Source of the DNA: UBA11540 sp003445125
GTDB lineage: Bacteria > Bacillota > Clostridia > Oscillospirales > Ruminococcaceae
Length of the DNA: 26,700 bases
Direction of reading: 5' to 3'
NCBI GenBank assembly: GCA_937899435.1
Contig: CALBQG010000034.1
Span: 1 to 26,700 of the forward strand
Below the pieces are notes generated by a model that saw only the letters and a list, made by a program, of their open reading frames with translations, was not told the DNA's origin and searched no databases. Shown one piece after another: positions 7,321-15,525 of this stretch; the first letter of the stretch is position 1; each line of letters begins with the position of its first letter. Both the position numbers and the translations under genes were made by a program.

Positions 7321-8493
7321 TTAAAAATAGCTGACCTTGATGCGCTTGCCCATTTGCCGGAGACAGTCCGAAAGCTCCTTGACCAGATTCATCTTGATAT
7401 TGAAATTGATCGGAAGTTCCGGGTTCTGATGTGCCGGATTGACTGCCCGCCCGACAAAGAAGTTGATATCCGTGGCTTCCTCGAACAACAGCCGGCAGAT
7501 CATCGACGCACCGTCGCGGCGGATGCTCCACTGTTCATACAGTTCGTTGGCGCCCAGTGCGTCTTTGGCGTATTCAATCACCTTGTTGATCGTGATTACG
7601 CCCTCCGTCACCAGATCGACGCCTTCGATCTCCGCAATCGGCGGCACATCGCTGCGCTCAAACGTCAGGCTGGCTCTGAGCGGCTTTCCGAGATATTTTG
7701 CCGCGATGGACGAAGTCGTGCCGCCGCAGACAATATGCTTGCCCTCTTTGGAAAAGAATAGTGACATCATACGGTCGCAGTCGTCCCGATTTCTCGGCGG
7801 TCCGAAAAGAATATTCATCGGCTCGCGTTTGCGGATGCGAACCACACAGGCGGTGGTATCGTCTCCGGGATGATTCCCGTACAGGCGGTTACACTCATCC
7901 ACCAGCATGGTGGAAAGGGTCTTTGCCGTATAGCCGACGTGCGCTACCGACTGGATATACTCGGCGATATCGTCCACCTTCCATCCGAAATTGAACGCTG
8001 TACCGATGCCTGCGTGCGGGCAACCGTCGCTCATGGCAACAAAAATATCATTTTCCTGCAGCTTGATGGCTGACTTGTAAATCTTTTTCCCACCGATTGA
8101 CAGTTCATCCTTCGGATAATCATAGCGTTCACAGTTGCGCAGCATGATGATCATCGGATTATCATACTGAATCAGTTCGGCGGTGGTGTTGTCAATCAGA
8201 TGAATGATCGTAAACGTCGAATACGCCACTCCACGCACCGAGCAGATCGGCAATGTCACGGCAATGGTGGAAACGCACTCTTCCAGTGCCAGCCCCTCTG
8301 CCATCATTGTGGAAATGATTTTGGAGGTCAGCGTGGAAAGAATACTTGCCTTCACCCCGCTGCCTAAGCCGTCGGCAAGGACAATGACCGTGGAATTTTC
8401 GTCCTGTTCCACGATGTCCACGTGGTCGCCGCACAGCTGTTCCCCCTCGTGGTTGATGCTTTTCCAGCCAATGTCCGCACAGAGATTATTCAT
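7321..8493 (-). CDS. SpoIIE-family PP2C serine phosphatase
   Basis: A 390-residue protein whose N-terminal about 230 residues form a SpoIIE/PP2C domain: VIVLADGLGSG with the metal-binding Asp, FVAMSDGCPHAG, and HPGDDTTACVVRI. These phosphatases dephosphorylate serine or threonine on partner proteins such as anti-anti-sigma factors. The C-terminal about 160 residues (from NILFGPPRNRDDCDR on) match no domain that I recognise and include a glycine-rich GGTTSSIAAKYLG stretch. No membrane segment, so it should be cytosolic. The ATG at 8493 overlaps the hydrogenase stop; a TTG at 8499 is an alternative. SpoIIE-type phosphatases next to PAS-containing sensory hydrogenases are a known clostridial arrangement, which points to H2- or redox-linked signalling. 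Confidence 0.88.
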   Translation of the reverse strand: MNNLCADIGWKSINHEGEQLCGDHVDIVEQDENSTVIVLADGLGSGVKASILSTLTSKIISTMMAEGLALEECVSTIAVTLPICSVRGVAYSTFTIIHLIDNTTAELIQYDNPMIIMLRNCERYDYPKDELSIGGKKIYKSAIKLQENDIFVAMSDGCPHAGIGTAFNFGWKVDDIAEYIQSVAHVGYTAKTLSTMLVDECNRLYGNHPGDDTTACVVRIRKREPMNILFGPPRNRDDCDRMMSLFFSKEGKHIVCGGTTSSIAAKYLGKPLRASLTFERSDVPPIAEIEGVDLVTEGVITINKVIEYAKDALGANELYEQWSIRRDGASMICRLLFEEATDINFFVGRAVNPAHQNPELPINFNIKMNLVKELSDCLRQMGKRIKVSYF

Positions 8494-10162
8494 CAGCAAT
8501 CGACTCCTTCAGTTTGGAAAGTGCTATTTTGGTTTCTGCCGCCGTCTCTCCCAACAAGGAGGCAATTTCCTGCACGATACGCATCTGTTTATCCACCACG
8601 CGGTCGGCAGTTTCCACCGTCTGGCGGCTCATCGCTTCTTTCTGTTCGCGGATGGCTTCTTCTTCCGTGACATCACGCAACAGGCACACGAGCAGACGGT
8701 ATTCTTTATCGTAAATAATGGTTTCTTCCACATAACGGTCATATTCCGCAAGATAAGTGCGGTGGTCATGCAGGTTTCTCCCCGTGCGCAGCACGTCCAG
8801 AAAATCCTTCGGATCAAGAATCCGAATCACCTGATCGCCCAGCACATCCGTTTCCGAGCGGAGATTCATAATCTTCAATGCGGCGCGGTTGATCTGCTGC
8901 ACCTCCAGTTTTTCATTGAGCACAATCAGTCCGTTGGGCGTATTGCGGACGATATTGTCCGAAAAGCTCTCGGCTTTGTCCTTCAGATACGGCAGGCACA
9001 TCGAAATTTCCGCTTTGCCCTGAAACACCGCCACCGCTTTTTCGCGGCAGGTGTTATACCCGCAGGAACCGCAGTTGAGTTCGTCCGAGGGTTTGGTTTT
9101 CCCCATCTGATGCAGAATTTCCGTGATTTCTGCCTCGGTCGGCGGCTGCAGCTTCTTTTGAATGGCAGCAAACGTCTTTTCCAACGCCAGCGGATCGGGC
9201 TGCTGGACCTCGAAGTCCTTTTTCCCCGCGAAGCGCGTCACCGAAATATAGTCTTCTACCGGTGCGCGATGATATTTTTCCATTACCGGACCGCCGATAC
9301 AGCTCCCGATGCAGGCGGACATTTCGATGAAGCAGCGGTGAATCTTTCCGGATTCGATATCCTTAAGCGCCGCCATACAGTTTTCCACGCCGTCCAGCGC
9401 CATATAGGCATATCCGCTGTCCTCGGGGAAATCCATAGTTTTCAGAATTCCGCCCGTCGTCGGGAACAGACGCGCACGACTGTGTTCATCGGCATCCGGC
9501 TCCACGGCAAGCTCGACATTCTGCGCTTTCAGCCACCGCGTCAGATCATCAAAGGTCAGCACGGCATCGACAAAACCTTCGTAATACTGTGCTTCGTCCT
9601 TTTTTGCCACGCACGGTCCGATGAACACCGTTTTGGCATTCGGAATCCGCCGTTTAATATCCTGGCAATGTGCCTGCATCGGCGAAAGGACGTTTGCCAG
9701 ATACGGCAAAAGCTCCGGAAACTGCTTTTGAATCAGCAAATTCACCGAATGACAGCAGGAAGTGATGATGATATCCCGCTGGGCTTCCTGCAGCAGCCGC
9801 TCGTATTCTTTTTTCACAATGGTTGCGCCGACGGCGGTTTCTTCCACGTCGTAAAATCCGAGCTTTTTCAACGTGTCCTTCATGGCGTGGATTCCCACGC
9901 CGTCGTAGTTTGCAGCAAATGACGGCGCGAGACTGACTACCACCGGATCACCGCTTTGCAGAAACACCTTCACCTTTTCGGTTTCGTCCACGATCTGTTT
10001 GGCATTCTGGGGACAGACGACAAAGCACTGCCCGCAAAGAATGCACTCGTTGCCGATAATATACGCCTGATTTCCCGTGAATCGGATGGATTTCACGGGA
10101 CAGTGGCGGATACACTTATAACAGTTCTTGCAATTGGATTTTTTTAACGTCAGACAGTCCAT
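8486..10162 (-). CDS. PAS-containing [FeFe]-hydrogenase, probable sensory (group C) type
   Basis: A 558-residue iron-sulfur protein. In order: two [4Fe-4S] ferredoxin motifs (Cys11/14/17/21 and Cys40/43/46/50), an [FeFe]-hydrogenase H-cluster domain with TSCC (134-137), GPCVAKKDE (Cys184) and EMSACIGSCIGG (Cys284, Cys288), then a further four-cysteine cluster motif (Cys364/367/372/389), then a PAS domain (about 400-500) and a helical C-terminus. All H-cluster cysteines are kept, but the methionine usual before the second motif's proline is a glycine. This layout matches the putative H2-sensing group rather than bulk catalytic enzymes. The PAS output domain, the following PP2C phosphatase and the preceding small ferredoxin support signalling. 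The ATG at 10162 is preferred over an upstream TTG at 10171. Confidence 0.9.
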   Translation of the reverse strand: MDCLTLKKSNCKNCYKCIRHCPVKSIRFTGNQAYIIGNECILCGQCFVVCPQNAKQIVDETEKVKVFLQSGDPVVVSLAPSFAANYDGVGIHAMKDTLKKLGFYDVEETAVGATIVKKEYERLLQEAQRDIIITSCCHSVNLLIQKQFPELLPYLANVLSPMQAHCQDIKRRIPNAKTVFIGPCVAKKDEAQYYEGFVDAVLTFDDLTRWLKAQNVELAVEPDADEHSRARLFPTTGGILKTMDFPEDSGYAYMALDGVENCMAALKDIESGKIHRCFIEMSACIGSCIGGPVMEKYHRAPVEDYISVTRFAGKKDFEVQQPDPLALEKTFAAIQKKLQPPTEAEITEILHQMGKTKPSDELNCGSCGYNTCREKAVAVFQGKAEISMCLPYLKDKAESFSDNIVRNTPNGLIVLNEKLEVQQINRAALKIMNLRSETDVLGDQVIRILDPKDFLDVLRTGRNLHDHRTYLAEYDRYVEETIIYDKEYRLLVCLLRDVTEEEAIREQKEAMSRQTVETADRVVDKQMRIVQEIASLLGETAAETKIALSKLKESIADE

Positions 10163-10197
10163 GCTTGACAAACCTTCCGTTCTTCCCGACGGTGCGC

Positions 10198-10437
10198 TTA
10201 CGCTCTTGCCAGGATATTTTCATTGAAAAATTCATCGACCGTATCCGGTGTCACGGAACAGAAATTCCCATCCACCGACACTGCCACGCCCTGTTGGCAT
10301 TTTCCCATACAGAACGTACCGTTCAATTCCACTTTATCCGCCAACTCGTGTTTACGGATTAGGTCCTGCAATCGCTGCACCACCTGGCGCGAGCCTTTGA
10401 TATGGCAGGACGAGCCGATACAAACCGTAATCTTCAT
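10198..10437 (-). CDS. thioredoxin-like [2Fe-2S] ferredoxin
   Basis: A 79-residue protein of the NuoE/HndA-like ferredoxin fold. Four cysteines, Cys6 and Cys11 (CIGSSC) with Cys43 and Cys47 (CMGKC), have the spacing of a [2Fe-2S] site in this family. It probably passes electrons to or from the hydrogenase-like protein encoded 35 bases downstream. It lies 11 bases after the kinase gene. AAGGAG is present just upstream of ATG 10437. Small stand-alone members of this family commonly sit beside [FeFe]-hydrogenase genes. Confidence 0.88.
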   Translation of the reverse strand: MKITVCIGSSCHIKGSRQVVQRLQDLIRKHELADKVELNGTFCMGKCQQGVAVSVDGNFCSVTPDTVDEFFNENILARA

Positions 10438-10448
10438 CGTTTTTCTCC

Positions 10449-11198
10449 TTACTGGTAATCTACCACATCAATCCAGGAATGTAAAAATTCCCGTTCTTTT
10501 TCGTTTCCTTTTACCGACTGAGACGCCGCCACGATCGGCATCCATTTCTGAATATTTTCCTTTGAAATTCCGCTTTTTTCGCAAAAAAGCGTCAAATATC
10601 TTTCTGCCATGTCAATTTGTCCGTCCAGCCAGAACAGCAGATAGGTTCTCGCCGCATCCGCCGAAGCATTCCCCTGGGTGGCGTGCGCCCAGTCAATGAT
10701 ATACGGCGTGCCGTCCTGCGCGATCAGAATATTGGACGGATTGAAATCTCCGTGGCAGAGTTTCTGGTGCTTCGGCGCACTTTCCAAGCGGGTATTCAGT
10801 TCATACCGCACCGACGGCGCCAGATCCGCCTGCGCGATTTTCCGGCTCATTTTATCCTTGAGTTTATTGAGCATCGGGCAGGTTTTCGACTGCACCAGCA
10901 GCTGAAGATCCACAAATTGATTCAGATATTTTTCCCGATCCTCCGGATGTTCCTCCATCAACTGTGCCATGTTTTTTCCCTTGATATACTCGGAAACAAT
11001 CGTCCACTTTCCGTCGGTTACCGTCACTTCCAGCACCTTCGGAATGGGAAGTCCCGTTTCCTCCACGCGTGCCTGATTGAGTGCCTCATTCAGCACGTCT
11101 GCTTTGGAATAGTCCTCATTGAACACCTTCAGACAACGGTCATCATCGCGGTATACCGTTTTTTTGCTTCTCACGGCAATGATTCGATCCATATTCAT
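10449..11198 (-). CDS. APH/choline-kinase-like phosphotransferase
   Basis: A 249-residue protein of the aminoglycoside-phosphotransferase fold. Seen: the N-lobe lysine in CLKVF (Lys24), a probable pairing glutamate near residue 38, the hinge IVSEYIKGKN, the catalytic loop LCHGDFNPSNILI (Asp151) and the metal-binding IIDW (Asp169). The fold includes kinases of antibiotics, choline, sugars and proteins; the substrate is unknown, and resistance is unlikely given the housekeeping context. The ATG at 11198 is chosen because GGAGGG lies 7 bases upstream; that site overlaps the adhE stop codon, so the two genes are tightly linked. It separates adhE from the ferredoxin-hydrogenase-phosphatase set. 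Confidence 0.85.
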   Translation of the reverse strand: MNMDRIIAVRSKKTVYRDDDRCLKVFNEDYSKADVLNEALNQARVEETGLPIPKVLEVTVTDGKWTIVSEYIKGKNMAQLMEEHPEDREKYLNQFVDLQLLVQSKTCPMLNKLKDKMSRKIAQADLAPSVRYELNTRLESAPKHQKLCHGDFNPSNILIAQDGTPYIIDWAHATQGNASADAARTYLLFWLDGQIDMAERYLTLFCEKSGISKENIQKWMPIVAASQSVKGNEKEREFLHSWIDVVDYQ

Positions 11199-11211
11199 TC
11201 CTGCACCCTCC

Positions 11212-13857
11212 TCACACATTCGCCTTTGAAATACCGGGCTTTTCTTCTTCGGTGAAATGCCGATTGCCGTAGTAGGCATTCAGATACATCTGACGGATTT
11301 CGCTCATCAGCGGATAGCGCGGGTTCGCGCCGGTGCACTGGTCGTCAAACGCCTGTTCGGTCATCTCGTCCAAGCGGTCAAGGAAATCCTTTTCGTCAAT
11401 GCCGTAGTCTTTGATGGTCGCCTTGATTCCGACACGCGCCTTGAGCGCATTGACTGCCTCGATCAGTTTTTCCAGTTTTTCCTCATCGGTATTTCCGCCG
11501 AGATTCAGCGAATCCGCCACTTCAGCATAACGCGCCAGTGTATGCGGATGGTCGTATTGCGGGAAGGTACCCATTTTTGCCGGCACTTCGCAGGCATTAA
11601 ACCGCAGCACCTCTTCGATCATCAGCGCATTGGCGACGCCGTGTGCCAGATGATGAAATGCGCCGAGCTTGTGCGCCATCGAATGGCAGACACCCAAAAA
11701 CGCATTGGCAAACGCCATGCCCGCCATGGTTGCGGCATTCGCCATTTTTTCGCGTGCTTCAACGTCCGTTTGTCCCTGATCGTAGGCACGGGGCAGATAG
11801 GTGAAAATCGTTTTCAATGCTTTAAGTGCCAGACCGTCGGTATAATCCGTCGCCATCAGTGATGCGTATGCTTCCAGTGCGTGTGTGACCGCATCAATTC
11901 CCGATGCCGCCGTCAGTCCCTTCGGCGCGCTCATATGGAAATCGGTATCAATAATTGCCATATTTGGCAGTAGCTCATAGTCTGCCAACGGGTATTTGAT
12001 GCCGCTGTGTTCGTCGGTGATCACAGCAAACGGCGTCACCTCCGAGCCGGTACCCGCCGAAGTGGGAACAGCGACAAAATACGCTTTTTCTCCCATTTTC
12101 GGGAAGGTATACACGCGCTTGCGGATGTCCATGAACCGCATTGCCATTTCCATGAAATCCGCTTCCGGATGTTCGTACAGCACCCACATAATCTTTGCCG
12201 CATCCATTGCGGAGCCGCCGCCCAGTGCAATAATGCAATCCGGCGCAAACGCCTTCATCTGTGCCGCACCTTCCTTGGCACAGCCGAGCGTCGGATCGGG
12301 CGCTACATCAAAGAAGCAGGTATAGGCAATGCCCATTTCTTCCAATTTATCGGTGATCGGCTTGGTATAGCCGTGCTGATACAAAAAGCTGTCGGTTACC
12401 ACAAACGCCCGTTTTTTGTTCATCCGGTGTCCGAGCTCATCCAATGCCACGGGCAGGCAGCCCTTTTTGATATAGACCTTCTCCGGCGTTCTGAACCACA
12501 GCATATTTTCTCTCCTCTCGGCGACCGTTTTGATATTCAGCAAATGCTTGACACCGACATTCTCTGACACGCTGTTTCCTCCCCAGGAACCGCAGCCGAG
12601 CGTCAACGAGGGGGCGAGCTTGAAGTTGTACAGGTCGCCGATGCCGCCCTGCGACGATGGGGTATTGACCAGAATACGGCAGGTTTTCATGCGCGCGGAA
12701 AATTCGGCGAGCTTTTCCTGTCCCGTTACGAGATCCAGATAAATCGAAGAGGTATGTCCGTAGCCGCCGTCGGCAATCAGATGTTCCGCCTTTTCAAACG
12801 CGTCCTGCAAATCCTTTGCTTTATACATTGCCAGCACCGGAGAGAGCTTTTCATGGGCAAATTCTTCCGAAAGCTCCACACTTTCCACTTCCCCGATCAG
12901 AATTTTTGTTCCGACCGGCACGGCGACGCCCGCCAGCTGTGCAATCGTTGCGGCACGTTGTCCGACGATACGGGAATTGAGCGCCCCGTTGATGAGAATG
13001 GTTTTTCGCACCTTCTGTGTTTCCTCGGGATTCAGGAAATAGCATCCGCGTGCGGCAAACTCGGTTTTCACCGCTTCGTACACCTTTTCGTGTACGATCA
13101 CCGACTGTTCCGATGCACAAATCATACCGTTATCAAACGTTTTGGAATGAATGATCGAATTGACCGCAAGCAGTATATCGGCAGTTTCATCGATGATTGC
13201 CGGAGTATTTCCCGCACCGACGCCCAACGCAGGTTTTCCCGACGAATAGGCAGCCTTCACCATCCCCGGTCCACCGGTTGCCAGAATGATATCCGCTTCC
13301 TTCATCACGGTATTGGTCAATTCCAGGCTCGGAACATCAATCCAATCGATGATTCCCTCCGGTGCACCCGCGGCAACCGCCGCGTCAAGCACCAGTTTCG
13401 CCGCGGCAATCGTGGATTTTTTGGCGCGCGGGTGCGGGCTGATGATGATGCCGTTTCGCGTTTTCAGTGCCAGCAGGCATTTGAAAATCGCCGTCGAAGT
13501 CGGGTTGGTCGTCGGAATAACCGCCGCGATGATTCCCAGCGGTTCCGCAATCTTTTTGATGCCGTACACCTTGTCTTCTTCAATCACACCGCAGGTTTTG
13601 GTGTCGCGATAGGCATTGTAAATATATTCGGCAGCGTAGTTGTTTTTGATGACCTTATCCTCCACCACACCCATGCCGGTTTCTTCCACCGCCATTTTTG
13701 CCAACGGAATCCGCGCCTGATTGGCGGCACAGGCGGCGGCAAAAAAGATTTTGTCCACCTGCTCCTGTGTATACGAAGCATAGATTTGCTGCGCCGCCTT
13801 CAAACGCAGCAATGTCGTTTCCAGTGCCTCCACATTGTCAACCAAGATTCTTTCCAT
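11212..13857 (-). CDS. adhE: bifunctional acetaldehyde-CoA/alcohol dehydrogenase
   Basis: AdhE reduces acetyl-CoA to acetaldehyde and then to ethanol, using two NADH, and usually forms cytosolic filaments (spirosomes). The 881-residue length is typical. The N-terminal aldehyde dehydrogenase half (about 1-440) shows GVGAGNTPA and the catalytic Cys247 in NGMICASEQ. The C-terminal iron alcohol dehydrogenase half (about 450-865) shows the nucleotide motif GGGSAMDAAK (547-556) and the expected iron ligands Asp655, His659, His725 and His739. No obvious Rex-type operator was found in the short gap upstream, and no clear promoter; transcription could come from the broken esterase gene 59 bases upstream on the same strand. 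First of six co-oriented genes. Confidence 0.97.
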   Translation of the reverse strand: MERILVDNVEALETTLLRLKAAQQIYASYTQEQVDKIFFAAACAANQARIPLAKMAVEETGMGVVEDKVIKNNYAAEYIYNAYRDTKTCGVIEEDKVYGIKKIAEPLGIIAAVIPTTNPTSTAIFKCLLALKTRNGIIISPHPRAKKSTIAAAKLVLDAAVAAGAPEGIIDWIDVPSLELTNTVMKEADIILATGGPGMVKAAYSSGKPALGVGAGNTPAIIDETADILLAVNSIIHSKTFDNGMICASEQSVIVHEKVYEAVKTEFAARGCYFLNPEETQKVRKTILINGALNSRIVGQRAATIAQLAGVAVPVGTKILIGEVESVELSEEFAHEKLSPVLAMYKAKDLQDAFEKAEHLIADGGYGHTSSIYLDLVTGQEKLAEFSARMKTCRILVNTPSSQGGIGDLYNFKLAPSLTLGCGSWGGNSVSENVGVKHLLNIKTVAERRENMLWFRTPEKVYIKKGCLPVALDELGHRMNKKRAFVVTDSFLYQHGYTKPITDKLEEMGIAYTCFFDVAPDPTLGCAKEGAAQMKAFAPDCIIALGGGSAMDAAKIMWVLYEHPEADFMEMAMRFMDIRKRVYTFPKMGEKAYFVAVPTSAGTGSEVTPFAVITDEHSGIKYPLADYELLPNMAIIDTDFHMSAPKGLTAASGIDAVTHALEAYASLMATDYTDGLALKALKTIFTYLPRAYDQGQTDVEAREKMANAATMAGMAFANAFLGVCHSMAHKLGAFHHLAHGVANALMIEEVLRFNACEVPAKMGTFPQYDHPHTLARYAEVADSLNLGGNTDEEKLEKLIEAVNALKARVGIKATIKDYGIDEKDFLDRLDEMTEQAFDDQCTGANPRYPLMSEIRQMYLNAYYGNRHFTEEEKPGISKANV

Positions 13858-13916
13858 GTCTTCTGTCCCCCGTTCTAAGGTTTTTTCTATGATAAGAAAA
13901 TCTCGCTGTACCTTTT

Positions 13917-14977
13917 TTACAATAGTTTTCCGACCATGTTTCCGATTACCGTTGCCATTCGCGAAAAACCGAGGTCATTCGGGTGTACACCGTCCACGGT
14001 GCAGGAATCGCGCCACTCACCTTCAAACAGCGTCTCTCCGTCGATGAAATACACATGACGGTCTCCTTCCGCCAAAGCCTTCTCATACGTAGTGCGAATC
14101 ACATTCCGCCGTTTTTCATCCTCGGTTCCCGCACGGAAATTCGGTTTTGATACAAACACAATCGGTGTTTCCGGCTGCGATTTCCGAAATAGGCGATAAA
14201 GCGGGCTCATGGGTCTCTGCAAGGCTCTCTGCGGACGGCGCGTTATAGTCGTAATCGCACACGAATACAGCGCACGGGATGCCGGCAAGATACTCTGCCA
14301 TTGCCGTTTCCCCCAATGCCGATCCCGAGAAACCGAGGTTTATGAAATCTGCATCCAATTTCCGTGCGATCATCGCCTGATACCCATTGCCCGGACGCGA
14401 CGCACAGCCGTCCTGGGTGATCGAAGATCCGTAATAAAGAATCAGCATGGGATGAGCATACGGTTCGCACGCCCGAACCTCGCTTCCCTTTGCAAGACCG
14501 ACATACATTTCATTGACGCCGTCATAGAGCGGCATATGAATGGTATAGTTGCGCATCCGGCGCGTTTTGCAGTCTACCACGGCACTGTATCCGGGAACCG
14601 CCGCAGATGGCGGGATCAACGATCCGACATAGTGATAGTCTCCTTTTTCGGAAACATAAACATCAAATCCCGACTGACCGAGTTTTGTGATATGCGGCAT
14701 AGTTTCCCCGACAGGTTGATCCGTTTGAATCGCAACATACGGAGAATCGGTAGCAAAACGAAACCGTCCGCCTGCGGTATGTCGGTTCAGGCTCTCCACC
14801 CCCCGCGCTCACCTTCTTTGCCACTGCGGGATCCATTCGGTGAAAAGGACCGGGTTCGGTCGGATGATACAGCCCGTGAATGGCAAACGGTGCTTCACGG
14901 ATATTCAGCCAGACCAAATCGTCTCTCTGAATATCCGTCTCCACCTTCAGATTTTTGTCAATTTCCTCGATCTTCAT
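13917..14977 (-). pseudogene. SGNH/GDSL-type esterase, broken by two frameshifts
   Basis: Three overlapping frames on the minus strand join into one esterase of about 350 residues. The N-terminal part (from ATG 14977, GAGGG site 6 bases upstream) is a beta-rich domain; the centre carries the catalytic-serine motif YYGSSITQDG and DYDYNAPS; the end carries the Asp-His motif DGVHPNDLGFSRMA. The first break is in a run of six C (14799-14804): one base fewer restores the frame. The second is at three C on the minus strand (14203-14205): again one base fewer restores it. Everything else, including catalytic residues, looks intact. This is either a recent pseudogene or two sequencing errors in homopolymers. 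Such enzymes usually deacetylate sugars. Confidence 0.75.
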
Positions 14978-15078
14978 TGTTTTCCCTCATTTGCCGTTTT
15001 TGTCGAACGCTTTGACACAAATACACGCTGCTTTTCGGATATTTCCGTGCTGTTTTGAATCTGTACTATTCTCTTTCT

Positions 15079-15107
15079 ATTGTATCAGAAACTTTCACTT
15101 TTGAAAA
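15079..15107 (-). promoter_or_regulatory. weak candidate promoter of the esterase gene
   Basis: Minus strand TTTTCA (15102-15107), 17 bases, TACAAT (15079-15084). The -10 box is good, the -35 box poor. About 100 bases of leader would follow. Confidence 0.35.
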
Positions 15108-15124
15108 GTCCCTATTTGCTTTTT

Positions 15125-15155
15125 CGCGCCGGCTTTTTATAAAAAAGCCGGCGCG
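15125..15155. repeat. 14-base inverted repeat between divergent genes
   Basis: Near-perfect arms at 15125-15138 and 15142-15155 (CGCGCCGGCTTTTT and its complement) with a three-base loop. It lies between the leftward esterase and the rightward heavy-metal protein gene, where no transcript needs to end. The rest of 14978-15263 holds the two promoters and an operator. Confidence 0.6.
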
Positions 15156-15180
15156 AACGGAAGTTTTTTAAAACTAACGA

Positions 15181-15209
15181 TTGACAAGTCGGAAGTTTGG
15201 GTATATACT
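15181..15209 (+). promoter_or_regulatory. promoter of the heavy-metal-associated protein gene
   Basis: Consensus TTGACA (15181-15186), a 17-base spacer and TATACT (15204-15209). The predicted start near 15216 falls at the edge of the palindrome at 15217-15232. Confidence 0.8.
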
Positions 15210-15216
15210 GAAAATG

Positions 15217-15232
15217 GTTAGACAAAGCTAAC
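15217..15232. promoter_or_regulatory. palindromic operator GTTAG-n6-CTAAC
   Basis: The 16-base palindrome GTTAGACAAAGCTAAC covers the predicted transcription start, a classic repressor position. The TTAG...CTAA half-sites resemble those of DtxR/MntR-type iron or manganese regulators; the match is from memory and the regulator is not encoded in the window. Confidence 0.55.
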
Positions 15233-15263
15233 TTATCAGCAATAATCAATCGGAGGCGATTGG

Positions 15264-15521
15264 ATGTTTGAAACAGTAATCGGCATTGACGGCATGATGT
15301 GCGGAATGTGCGAATCGCACATCAATGACGCCATTCGCAACGCTTTTCCCGTAAAAAAGGTCACTTCTTCGCACACCAAGGGCAGAACCGTGATTCTCAG
15401 CGAACAAAAGCCCGACGAAGAACGGCTGAAAGAGGTCATCAAAGCCACCGGCTATGATGTGGTGAGTATTGAAACGCATCCGCACGTCGGAGCTTTTCAG
15501 AAGCTCTTTCACAAGGCATAA
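15264..15521 (+). CDS. heavy-metal-associated (HMA) domain protein
   Basis: An 85-residue single HMA-like domain with a beta-alpha-beta-beta-alpha-beta pattern and the metal-binding motif MMCGMC (Cys13, Cys16). Related proteins carry copper(I) (CopZ) or occur near ferrous-iron transport genes. The C-terminal about 15 residues (HPHVGAFQKLFHKA) add two histidines. GGAGG at 15252-15256 lies 7 bases before ATG 15264. It is a single-gene unit under a consensus promoter with a palindrome at the start site, which suggests tight metal-dependent repression. Whether the ligand is copper or iron cannot be decided; the operator type hints at iron or manganese control. Confidence 0.85.
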   Translation: MFETVIGIDGMMCGMCESHINDAIRNAFPVKKVTSSHTKGRTVILSEQKPDEERLKEVIKATGYDVVSIETHPHVGAFQKLFHKA

Positions 15522-15525
15522 AGCA

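Noticed and set aside
8204..9922. Long plus-strand open frame (572 codons) opposite the hydrogenase
   Set aside because: It is antisense to a gene with clear motifs, has no ribosome site or family pattern, and is rich in His, Phe and Arg as expected for a mirror frame of a GC-rich gene.
10449..11198. Aminoglycoside-resistance gene
   Set aside because: The fold is shared with many metabolic kinases, and the gene is embedded in a metabolic operon with no mobile-element signs.
12754..13878. Plus-strand open frame (374 codons) opposite adhE
   Set aside because: Antisense to the aldehyde dehydrogenase half of AdhE and without any recognisable motif.
13858..13916. Rex-type operator or clear promoter in front of adhE
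   Set aside because: I looked for a TTGTTAA-type palindrome and for paired -35/-10 boxes; only weak A/T-rich partial matches were found.
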